Shown here one piece after another: positions 55,383 to 62,948 of a DNA stretch of 64,000 nucleotides (position 1 is the stretch's first letter; every line of letters starts with the position of its first letter). The position numbers and the translations under genes were made by a program. The DNA is from Cellulosimicrobium cellulans (GTDB lineage Bacteria > Actinomycetota > Actinomycetes > Actinomycetales > Cellulomonadaceae): NCBI RefSeq assembly GCF_024124905.1, contig NZ_JAMXST010000001.1, positions 620,001-684,000 of the forward strand, written 5' to 3'. The notes below the pieces were generated by a model. That model did not search any database and was not told the origin of the DNA. It saw nothing but the letters and a program-made list of their open reading frames with translations.

Positions 55383-57413
55383 GTGGCCACCGTGACGACC
55401 GATCCCCTCGTCGGCCGCCTGGTCGACGGGCGGTACGAGGTCGTCTCGCGCATCGCGCGAGGCGGCATGGCGACGGTGTACCTGGCCGTCGACCGCCGGC
55501 TCGAACGCGAGGTCGCGCTCAAGGTCATGCACGCCCACCTCGCCGAGGGCGCGTCCGGCGCCGACTTCGTCTCGCGCTTCCGCCGCGAGGCGCGCGCGGC
55601 GGCCCGCCTCACGCACCCGGGGCTCGTCGCCGTGTACGACCAGGGGCTCGACGGCGACACGAGCTACCTCACGATGGAGTACGTGGCGGGCTCGAACCTG
55701 CGCCGCGCGATGCTCGCGGAGCGCACGCTGCCGCTGGGCCGCACGCTCGACGTGCTCGAGGACGTCCTCGACGCGCTCGCCGCCGCCCACCGCGCCGGTC
55801 TCGTGCACCGCGACATCAAGCCGGAGAACGTGCTCGTCGACACCGAGGGCCGGCTCAAGGTCACCGACTTCGGGCTCGCGCGCGCGGTCAACGAGGTCAC
55901 GGCGACGACGACCGGCACCATCCTCGGGACCGTCGCCTACCTCTCCCCCGAGCTCATCGCGACGGGCGCGTGCGACGCACGGACCGACGTCTACGCCGTG
56001 GGCATCCTCGCGTACGAGATGCTGCTGGGCACGGTCCCGCACACCGGCACGACTCCCATCCAGGTCGCGTTCCAGCACGTCAACAACGACGTGCCGCCGC
56101 CCTCGGACGTCGCCCCGTGGATCCCGCCCGAGGTCGACGACCTGCTGTGCGCCCTCGCCGCGCGCGACCCCGCCGACCGCCCGGCCGACGCCGGCGCCGC
56201 GCTCGCGCTCGTGCGCTCGACCCGCGCGGCGCTCGACCCGGCCGACCTCGAGCGGCGCGTCGACCCGCCCGCGGGCTCTGCCGTCGACGGCCCCCCGGCC
56301 GAGGCCCCCGGGTCCGGCCCGACGACGGAGCACCGGTCCGCGGCGACCGCGCCCCTCGCCGCGCTCAGCCTGCAGGACCGCGAGGCCGCCGGCCTCACCG
56401 AGCCGCTCGCCGTCGGGCACGTCGTCGCCCCGACGACGCGGCCGGGCCCGCCGCCACCTCCCGCTCCCCCGGTCACGGCGCGACGCCGCGGGCGAGGCCG
56501 GGCGTTCGTCTGGTCGCTCGTCGTCCTGCTCGTCCTCGCGGGGGCCGGCGGCGGCGCGGCCTGGTGGTTCTCCTCCGGGCCCGGCGCGTACACGCAGGTC
56601 CCCGGCGGGCTCGTCGAGGCGTCCCGGACCGAGGCCGCCGCGATCCTCGACGGGGCGGGCCTCGACCACACGGTCGAGGAGCGCTACGACGACGCCGTGC
56701 CGGAGGGCGCCGTCGTGGCGACCGACCCGGCGTCCGGCGAGGACGTGCGCAAGGACGGCAGCGTGCAGCTCGTCGTGTCGAAGGGCGTGCGGATGCTCAC
56801 GGTGCCGACCGGCCTCGTGGGCGCGACGCAGGAGGAGGCGACCGCCGCGATCGAGGGCGCCGACCTGACGCTCGGCGACCCCGTCCTCACGCCGCACGAC
56901 GAGGTGCCGTCGGGCCAGGTCATGGCCGTGAAGGACCCCGACGGCAACATCATCGAGGAGGGCGCCACGATCCGGCACGACGTGCCGGTGGTGCTCACCG
57001 TCTCGTCCGGCCCCGCGCCCGTCGTCGTGCCGCAGGTCACGGGCTCCCCGAAGGACGCCGCGGTCCAGGCCCTGGAGGACCAGGGCCTCGTGCCCGCGGT
57101 CACCGAGGAGTACTCGGAGGCCGTCGCCGCGGGCCTCGTGATCCGCCAGGACCCCGAGCAGGGCACCGACGCGCACCGGACGGACACGGTGAACGTCGTC
57201 GTGTCGCTCGGGCCGCCGCTCGTCGAGGTGCCCAACACCTACTCGATGAACGTCAAGGCCGCCGAGAAGGCGCTCACCGACGCGGGGTTCACGGTCGAGG
57301 TCCGGCACCCGCAGGGCATCAGCCCTCTCAACATCGTCTACGCCCAGGACCCTCCGGGCGGCGACGGCCGCACCGCCCCGAAGGGCTCGACGATCGTCAT
57401 CAACGTCTTCTGA
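55383..57413 (+). CDS. pknL: Ser/Thr protein kinase with PASTA repeats, PknL type
   Basis: 676 residues. Kinase domain (about 14-275): glycine loop RIARGGMATVYLA, Lys47, catalytic HRDIKPEN (Asp144), DFGLAR, activation loop TGTILGTVAYLSPE. A Pro-rich linker leads to one membrane helix (about 375-400), then four extracellular PASTA domains, each with the ExAxxxLxxxGL pattern (e.g. DAAVQALEDQGLVP, KAAEKALTDAGF). PASTA kinases sense peptidoglycan fragments and regulate division and cell-wall synthesis. GTG 55383 is seven bases after TAGACT (55370-55375). Divergent from the likely substrate gene Rv2175c-like; promoters of both face apart. Confidence 0.92.
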   Translation: MATVTTDPLVGRLVDGRYEVVSRIARGGMATVYLAVDRRLEREVALKVMHAHLAEGASGADFVSRFRREARAAARLTHPGLVAVYDQGLDGDTSYLTMEYVAGSNLRRAMLAERTLPLGRTLDVLEDVLDALAAAHRAGLVHRDIKPENVLVDTEGRLKVTDFGLARAVNEVTATTTGTILGTVAYLSPELIATGACDARTDVYAVGILAYEMLLGTVPHTGTTPIQVAFQHVNNDVPPPSDVAPWIPPEVDDLLCALAARDPADRPADAGAALALVRSTRAALDPADLERRVDPPAGSAVDGPPAEAPGSGPTTEHRSAATAPLAALSLQDREAAGLTEPLAVGHVVAPTTRPGPPPPPAPPVTARRRGRGRAFVWSLVVLLVLAGAGGGAAWWFSSGPGAYTQVPGGLVEASRTEAAAILDGAGLDHTVEERYDDAVPEGAVVATDPASGEDVRKDGSVQLVVSKGVRMLTVPTGLVGATQEEATAAIEGADLTLGDPVLTPHDEVPSGQVMAVKDPDGNIIEEGATIRHDVPVVLTVSSGPAPVVVPQVTGSPKDAAVQALEDQGLVPAVTEEYSEAVAAGLVIRQDPEQGTDAHRTDTVNVVVSLGPPLVEVPNTYSMNVKAAEKALTDAGFTVEVRHPQGISPLNIVYAQDPPGGDGRTAPKGSTIVINVF

Positions 57414-57429
57414 CGTCGACTCCCGAGCA

Positions 57430-57469
57430 TGGCTGTGGCCCGTCCCGACGTCGGGACGGGCCACAGCCA
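57430..57469. terminator. bidirectional hairpin between pknL and DAHP synthase gene
   Basis: A perfect 40-base palindrome: arms of 20 bases (core GTGGCCCGTCCCGAC) meeting at 57449/57450, between convergent stops. Confidence 0.85.
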
Positions 57470-57495
57470 CGTGCTCGGCGCGCGAGTCGTGCCGC

Positions 57496-58845
57496 TCAGC
57501 GGCGGAGCATCTCCGCGACCTGGAACGCCATCTCCAGCGACTGCTGGTGGTTGAGGCGCGGGTCGACGAGGGTCTCGTAGCGCAGGGCGAGCCCCGCGTC
57601 GTCGATCTCCTCGCTGCCGCCCAGCACCTCGGTCACGTCGTCGCCCGTGAGCTCGACGTGCAGCCCGCCCGGCACGGTCCCCGCGGCGCGGTGCACCTCA
57701 AAGAAGCCGCGCACCTCGTCGAGCACGTCGTCGAACCGGCGCGTCTTGTAGCCGCTCGCGGACGTGATGGTGTTGCCGTGCATGGGGTCCGTGACCCACG
57801 TGACGTGCACGCCCGCGCGCGCGACGGCCTCGACGAGCGGCGGGAGCGCGTCTCGGATGTTGCCCGCGCCCATGCGCGTGACGAAGGTCAGGCGACCCTC
57901 GACGTCGTCGGGGTTGAGACGCCGGGCGAGCTCGAGCGCGACGTCGGGCGTCGTCGTCGGGCCGAGCTTGACCCCGATGGGGTTCGCGACGCGCGACAGG
58001 AAGTCGACGTGCGCGCCGTCGAGCTGGCGCGTGCGCTCGCCGATCCACAGGAAGTGGGCCGACGTGTCGTACGCGTCGCCCGTGCGCGTGTCGCGGCGCG
58101 TGAGCGCGCGCTCGTAGTCGAGGACGAGGGCCTCGTGGCTGACGAAGAACTCGACCGTGCGCAGGGCGTCGAAGTCGGCGCCGCACGCGTCCATGAAGCG
58201 GATCGCGCGGTCGATCTCGGACGCCGTCCGCTCGTAGCGCGCGTAGGCGGGGTTGCGCATGAAGCCGCGGTTCCACTCGTGGACCTGGCGCAGGTCGGCG
58301 AACCCACCGGTCGTGAAGGCCCGCACGACGTTCCACGTCGCCGACGAGATCTGGTACGCCTGGACGAGGCGCTCCGGGTCGGGCACGCGCGCCTCGGGCG
58401 TGAAGGCGTGGCCGTTGATCATGTCGCCGCGGTAGGCGGGCAGCGTCACGCCGTCGCGCGTCTCCGTGTCGGAGCTGCGCGGCTTCGCGTACTGCCCGGC
58501 CATCCGACCCATCTTCACGACGGGCATGCTCGCGCCGTGCGTGAGGATGACCGCCATCTGGAGGATGGTGCGGATCTTGTTGCGGATGCGGTCCGCGTTC
58601 GCCTCGGCGAACGTCTCGGCGCAGTCGCCCCCCTGCAGGAGGAACGCCTCGCCCCGCCCGGCCGCGGCCAGGCGGGAGCGCAGCGTGTCGGCCGCGGCGG
58701 GCACCACGAGCGGCGCGGAGGCCGCCAGCCGGTCCCGGACGGCGTCGAGCGCCGCCTCGTCCGGCCACGTCGGCTGCTGGAGCGCGACGAGCGTGCGGAA
58801 GTGGTCGAGCCCGGCGTCGGTCCCCGGCTCGCTCGTGGTGGTCAT
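57496..58845 (-). CDS. aroG: class II 3-deoxy-7-phosphoheptulonate synthase (DAHP synthase)
   Basis: 449 residues. Plant/actinobacterial type II enzyme: LLQGGDCAETFAEAN (metal Cys), KMGRMAGQYAKPRS, PAYRGDMINGH, WIGERTRQLDGAHVDFLSRVANPIGVKLGP, TWVTDPMHGNTI (His), and LHVELTGDDVTECLG-like LTGDDVTEVLGG. It condenses phosphoenolpyruvate with erythrose-4-phosphate, the first shikimate step. Strong GAGGAG before ATG 58845. Thirteen bases separate it from the upstream PPi-phosphofructokinase gene, so carbon entering glycolysis and aromatics is encoded in one operon. Confidence 0.93.
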   Translation of the reverse strand: MTTTSEPGTDAGLDHFRTLVALQQPTWPDEAALDAVRDRLAASAPLVVPAAADTLRSRLAAAGRGEAFLLQGGDCAETFAEANADRIRNKIRTILQMAVILTHGASMPVVKMGRMAGQYAKPRSSDTETRDGVTLPAYRGDMINGHAFTPEARVPDPERLVQAYQISSATWNVVRAFTTGGFADLRQVHEWNRGFMRNPAYARYERTASEIDRAIRFMDACGADFDALRTVEFFVSHEALVLDYERALTRRDTRTGDAYDTSAHFLWIGERTRQLDGAHVDFLSRVANPIGVKLGPTTTPDVALELARRLNPDDVEGRLTFVTRMGAGNIRDALPPLVEAVARAGVHVTWVTDPMHGNTITSASGYKTRRFDDVLDEVRGFFEVHRAAGTVPGGLHVELTGDDVTEVLGGSEEIDDAGLALRYETLVDPRLNHQQSLEMAFQVAEMLRR

Positions 58846-58858
58846 CCCGCTCCTCGGA

Positions 58859-60085
58859 TCAGTGCGCGGCGGGAGCCGCGGCGACGAGCGGCTGGCCGAT
58901 GCCCTCGAGCAGCTCGCCGAACCACTGCTGCGTGACGTCGAAGGCCTTGCCGCCCGCGATGCGCGGGAACTCGATCGCGCGCAGGCGGTCGCCGTTCTCC
59001 TCGTCGTGCCCGATGACGCCCGACTCGCCGCGCAGCGCGCACTCGACCGCGAGGTCGGTCATCGACTTGATGAGGCGCAGGTCCTCGGCGTTCGCGGCCG
59101 CGGCGCGCGAGAAGTAGCCGGACTTCTGCACCATGACCTTCTCGGCGCCCAGCTTCTCGGCGAACTGCTTGGCGAACCACTGGCCGGGGTTGACGGTGTC
59201 GAGCTTGACGTGGCCGAAGGGGTCGCGCTGGACCTCCTCGCCGGCCGCCTCGAGCTGCGCGACGATCTCGTGCATGCCGGCGCCCTCGGACAGGAAGATG
59301 TTGACGTTGCCCTGCTCGTCCATGATCGCCTTGAGACGCTCGGCCTCGGCGTCGATGTCGAGCGCGAGCTCCGGCAGGAAGACCGCGTGCACGTCCCAGC
59401 GCTCGCGCGTCAGGCCGAGGGCCGGGGCCCACTCCTGCGCGTCGAGCCACTTGCGGTACTCGGCCGCCGACGCGGCGGTGAGCCACCCGCAGTGGCGGCC
59501 CATGACCTCGTGCACGATGAGCATGCGCGGGCCGGAGCGGTGCTCGCCGATGACGTTGGCGGCGAAGCCCGCGGCCTCCTCGGCGGCGGTCCACGCACCG
59601 AGCGACTGACGGATCGGGATCACGTCGTTGTCGATCGTCTTGGGCAGGCCCACGACGGTGAGCTCGTAGCCGTTGTCGTGCAGGTACGCGGCGAGGTCGG
59701 CCGCGGTCGTGTTCGTGTCGTCGCCACCGATGGTGTGCAGGACGTCGACGCCGTCCGCCTTGAGCTGCTCCGCCGCGACCTGCAGCGGGTCCTGGCCTTC
59801 CTGGACCAGGCCGCGCTTGACGCAGTCGGCCGCGTTCGTCAGCTTGACGCGCGAGTTGCCGATCGGCGAGCCGCCGAAGCGGTGCAGGATGCCCGCCTGC
59901 TTGCGACCCTCCTCGTCCACGACGATCTTCGTGCCCGTCAGCAGGCCGTGGTAGCCGTACTGGTAGGCGATGATCTCGATCTCCGGGTCGAGCTCCGTGT
60001 ACCGCTCGATGAGGCCCCCGACGGCGGAGGACAGGCACGGGGCGAAACCGCCCGCGGTGAGGAGGGCGACGCGACGAACCGACAT
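58859..60085 (-). CDS. pfp: pyrophosphate-dependent 6-phosphofructokinase
   Basis: 408 residues of the PfkA superfamily. The active-site motif GGDDTNTTAADLA has Asp where ATP enzymes have Gly (GGDGS), and PKTIDNDV has the Lys typical of pyrophosphate users, so PPi is the likely phosphoryl donor. MGRHCGWLTAASA and ETE-like segments complete the fold. The reaction fructose-6-phosphate + PPi is reversible and serves glycolysis and gluconeogenesis. First gene of the operon with DAHP synthase. N-terminus MSVRRVALLTAGGFAPCLSS is normal for the family. Confidence 0.9.
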   Translation of the reverse strand: MSVRRVALLTAGGFAPCLSSAVGGLIERYTELDPEIEIIAYQYGYHGLLTGTKIVVDEEGRKQAGILHRFGGSPIGNSRVKLTNAADCVKRGLVQEGQDPLQVAAEQLKADGVDVLHTIGGDDTNTTAADLAAYLHDNGYELTVVGLPKTIDNDVIPIRQSLGAWTAAEEAAGFAANVIGEHRSGPRMLIVHEVMGRHCGWLTAASAAEYRKWLDAQEWAPALGLTRERWDVHAVFLPELALDIDAEAERLKAIMDEQGNVNIFLSEGAGMHEIVAQLEAAGEEVQRDPFGHVKLDTVNPGQWFAKQFAEKLGAEKVMVQKSGYFSRAAAANAEDLRLIKSMTDLAVECALRGESGVIGHDEENGDRLRAIEFPRIAGGKAFDVTQQWFGELLEGIGQPLVAAAPAAH

Positions 60086-60165
60086 GTGAACTCAGAACCT
60101 CTCGTAGGACGGATCCTGGCCGGACGGACGCGGTCCGGCGGGGTGGCGGCGACGGCGGCGGGCAC

Positions 60166-60183
60166 GTGCCCCACGAGGGGCAC
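60166..60183. terminator. candidate terminator downstream of the acyltransferase gene
   Basis: GTGCCCC and GGGGCAC pair around ACGA, 28 bases beyond the acyltransferase stop on the minus strand. Seven base pairs only, so a weak call. It lies upstream of the PPi-PFK start at 60085. Confidence 0.4.
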
Positions 60184-60210
60184 CGTGAGCGAAGCGCGAC
60201 CGGCCGTCGC

Positions 60211-60996
60211 TCAGTCTACTGACGCCGCGCCGGGCTCCGGCGGCGGTTCCGGGACCTGGACGTCGGGAGCCGGACGCCCGCCGGGCGCCCCGCCCGCCTC
60301 CTCGGACTCGGTGTGCCCCGCGGCGAGGCGCGCCTTGGCCGTCGCGGCGTAGATGTCGACGTACTCCTGGCCGGACAGCCGCATGATCGCGTACTGGATC
60401 TCGTCGGCGACGGCGCGCAGGATGAAGCGGTCGTTCTCCATGCCGCGGTAGCGCGAGAAGTCGAGCGGCTCACCGACGACGACCCCGATGCGCATGGGCT
60501 TGGGGATGACCTTGCCGATCGGCTGGGCGATGTTCGTGCCCACCATCGCGACCGGGACCACGGGGGCCCCCGACTCGAGCGCGAGGCGCGCGACGCCGGT
60601 CTTGCCGCGGTACAACCGTCCGTCGGGGCTGCGCGTCCCCTCGGGGTAGATGCCGAACAGGTCGCCCTCGCGCAGGACGCGCAGGCCGGTCTCGAGCGCG
60701 GCCTCGCTCGCCTTGCCGCCCGACCGGTCGACCGGGATCGTCCCGACCCCGCGCATGAACCCGGCCGTCAGGCGGCCCTTGATCCCCGTCCCGGTGAAGT
60801 AGTCGGACTTGCCGAGGAACTGGACCTTGCGGTCGAGGACGAGCGGCAGGATGAACGAGTCGATCACCGCGAGGTGGTTGCTCGCGAGGATCGCACCGCC
60901 CTCGTCCGGCACGTGCTCGACGCCCCGCGTCCAGGGACGGTACAGGACCCGCAGGATCGGGCCGACCATCACCTGCTTCATGAACCAGTAGAACAA
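60211..60996 (-). CDS. 1-acyl-sn-glycerol-3-phosphate acyltransferase-like (PlsC)
   Basis: 261 residues of the PlsC family: NHLAVIDSFILP (N-H-x4-D catalytic block), FLGKSDYF, GTIPVDRSGG, and FGIYPEGTRSPDGRLYRGKTG (P-E-G-T-R substrate block). It transfers acyl groups to lysophosphatidate in phospholipid synthesis. TTG 60996 is selected because AGGAGG is just upstream; ATG 60981 (MKQVMVGP) is an alternative. The hydrophilic C-terminal extension (about 235-261) is Pro/Glu-rich. Divergent from the small membrane-protein gene at 61054. Confidence 0.88.
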   Translation of the reverse strand: MFYWFMKQVMVGPILRVLYRPWTRGVEHVPDEGGAILASNHLAVIDSFILPLVLDRKVQFLGKSDYFTGTGIKGRLTAGFMRGVGTIPVDRSGGKASEAALETGLRVLREGDLFGIYPEGTRSPDGRLYRGKTGVARLALESGAPVVPVAMVGTNIAQPIGKVIPKPMRIGVVVGEPLDFSRYRGMENDRFILRAVADEIQYAIMRLSGQEYVDIYAATAKARLAAGHTESEEAGGAPGGRPAPDVQVPEPPPEPGAASVD

Positions 60997-61053
60997 CGTT
61001 CCTCCTCGCGGGGTCCCGGCGCGGGACGTGCATCCGACTCTAGAGTGATTCCT

Positions 61054-61680
61054 ATGGCCGCACCGAACGCCCAGCCGGACTCCCCGCAGCCCGACGACGG
61101 ACCCGACCCCACGCCCGACGACGCGTCGCGGGGTCCTGAGCACCCCGCCGAGCCGGACGACGAGGCTGCCCGGCAGGACGACGCACGGGGCGAGGCGGCG
61201 CTCGACGTCGACGCGCAGTGGGCCGGCATCGTGGCCGAGCTCTCCGACCTGTCCGATCTCGACCACGACGCGGCGCGCGGACCCGACGACGGCGGCAGCC
61301 CCGCCGACGGCCCGTCGCCCGCGGCCCGCGAGGGCCGCGACGTGCTCGGCTCCGTGCCGGTCGCGCCCTGGGTCCGCACCAGCGGCCCCCGCGACTGGCC
61401 GACGACGCCGGAGGTCGAGGACCTCGAGGAGGCCGAGAGCCACTTCGTGCCGCCGGACCCGCCTCTCGTCCTCGGCCGCGACCCCCTCCTCACCATGGCG
61501 TGGGCCCTGGTCGTCGGCGTGCCGATCCTGCTCCTGGTCGTGCTCGTCGTCGTGCGCCCGTACCCGGTGATCGTCGCGCAGGTGGGCGGCGGGGCGTTCC
61601 TCGCCGGGCTCGCGATCCTCCTCTGGCGCATGCCGCACCGCCGCGAGGACGACGACGAGGGCCCGGGCGCCGTCGTCTGA
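61054..61680 (+). CDS. hypothetical membrane protein with long acidic N-terminus
   Basis: 208 residues: about 140 acidic, Pro/Asp-rich residues (disordered, cytoplasmic), a short conserved-looking stretch VAPWVRTSGPRDWPTTPEVEDLEEAESHFVPPDPPL, then two membrane helices (about 148-168 and 173-190) and a charged tail. I recall the DPPL.......LAW..v...P...l pattern from actinobacterial proteins of unknown function near glucokinase/acyltransferase genes. ATG 61054 is seven bases after TAGAGT (61041-61046): leaderless. Confidence 0.75.
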   Translation: MAAPNAQPDSPQPDDGPDPTPDDASRGPEHPAEPDDEAARQDDARGEAALDVDAQWAGIVAELSDLSDLDHDAARGPDDGGSPADGPSPAAREGRDVLGSVPVAPWVRTSGPRDWPTTPEVEDLEEAESHFVPPDPPLVLGRDPLLTMAWALVVGVPILLLVVLVVVRPYPVIVAQVGGGAFLAGLAILLWRMPHRREDDDEGPGAVV

Positions 61681-61740
61681 CGCCCGGGCCCCGCCCGCAC
61701 CTGGTCGCGCTGCCCGTCCCGGTCGGCCCGTCGAGGCCGA

Positions 61741-62688
61741 TCAGCGACGGGCGAGGTCCGCCGCGCCGACGATGCCCGCCTCGTTGCCGTGCTCGGCGAG
61801 CTCGATGCGCGCCTCGGGACGGTGCCCGCGCGCGGAGAGCTGGTCCGCGAACGCGCGACGCACGGGCTGGAGCAGCAGGTCGCCGGCCGCGCCGACACCG
61901 CCGCCGATGACGATGAGCTCCGGGTCGAGCAGCGCCGTCACCGAGGCCGCGCCCTCGCCGATCCAGCGCCCGAGGTTCGCGAGCAGCTCGACCGCCAGGT
62001 CGTCGCCCTCCTGGGCGGCCTGCGTGATCTGAGGGCCGTTGAGCTTCTCGGGGTCGCCGCCGCAGATCTCCAGGAGCCGGGTCGCGCGGTCGGGCTGGGC
62101 GATGAGCGCGTTCTGCCCGTCGCGCACCAGGGCGCGGCCCGACGCGTACTGCTCCCAGCAGCCCTCGTGGCCGCAGCCGCAGTAGTGGCCGCCCGGCACG
62201 ACGCGCATGTGCCCGACCTCGGCCGCGACGCCCCACTTGCCGCGCACGAGCTCGCGGTCGACGACGATCGCGCCCCCGAGCCCGGTGCCGACCGTGAGCA
62301 TGAGCATGTCGGTCGCGTCGCGCGCGACGCCGAACTGGAACTCCGCCCAGCCCGCCGCGTTGGCGTCGTTCTCGACGACGATCGGCACGTCGGTGCCGCC
62401 GATGAGCTCGCGCACGTTGCGCGCGAGCGGGTACTCGCGCCATGCGATGTTCGGGGCGAACAGCACCGACGTCCGGTCGGGGCTGACGAAGCCCGCCGCG
62501 GCGAGGCCCATCGCGCCGACCTCGTGCTCGGCGGTCAGCTCGGCATACACGTCGGCGATGGCGCGGTCGATGCTCGCGACGTCGTCGGGCTCGGTGTCGC
62601 GGCGCGTCTGGACGAGGATCTCGCCCTTCTCGTCGACGACCCCGGCCGCGATCTTCGTCCCGCCGATGTCCACACCGATGGCGTGCAT
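61741..62688 (-). CDS. glk: ROK-family glucokinase
   Basis: 315 residues: phosphate loop GVDIGGTKIAAGVVD, sugar-binding ENDANAAGWAEFQFG, TVGTGLGGAIV, the zinc-binding ROK motif GHYCGCGHEGCWEQYASG, and GGGVGAAGDLLLQP. It phosphorylates glucose with ATP or polyphosphate, as actinobacterial ROK glucokinases do. ATG 62688 has GGACGGGAC upstream. Two 9-base direct repeats lie 22-41 bases before the start (62710-62729). Confidence 0.9.
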   Translation of the reverse strand: MHAIGVDIGGTKIAAGVVDEKGEILVQTRRDTEPDDVASIDRAIADVYAELTAEHEVGAMGLAAAGFVSPDRTSVLFAPNIAWREYPLARNVRELIGGTDVPIVVENDANAAGWAEFQFGVARDATDMLMLTVGTGLGGAIVVDRELVRGKWGVAAEVGHMRVVPGGHYCGCGHEGCWEQYASGRALVRDGQNALIAQPDRATRLLEICGGDPEKLNGPQITQAAQEGDDLAVELLANLGRWIGEGAASVTALLDPELIVIGGGVGAAGDLLLQPVRRAFADQLSARGHRPEARIELAEHGNEAGIVGAADLARR

Positions 62689-62709
62689 GTCCCGTCCTCA
62701 CTCGCTCGG

Positions 62710-62729
62710 TAACCGCTGACTAACCGCTG
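62710..62729. promoter_or_regulatory. direct-repeat operator candidate upstream of glk
   Basis: TAACCGCTG occurs at 62710-62718 and again at 62721-62729, an 11-base period of one DNA turn, within the glk promoter region. It could bind a regulator as tandem sites. A separate AAACGTT-TGCGCAA stretch near 62832-62846 looks LacI-like. The remaining 260-base glk / acyl-CoA ligase divergent interval shows no other motif. Confidence 0.4.
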
Positions 62730-62948
62730 GCTGGAAGCCTCACGCTGCAGGTGCTGCCCGTCGACGGGCGACGCACGACCACGGCTCGCGACCCCGCGCC
62801 CGGGTCGTCCCGCCGGAACTCCGCGCCCGCGCGAAACGTTGCGCAAGCAGCGCACAGCACCTGAAGCCTACCGACATCGGCAGGTCCCGGGCACACACCA
62901 CCACTGGGTAGGGTTCTCCCACCGTCGACTACTGCCACTGGAGCCAGC

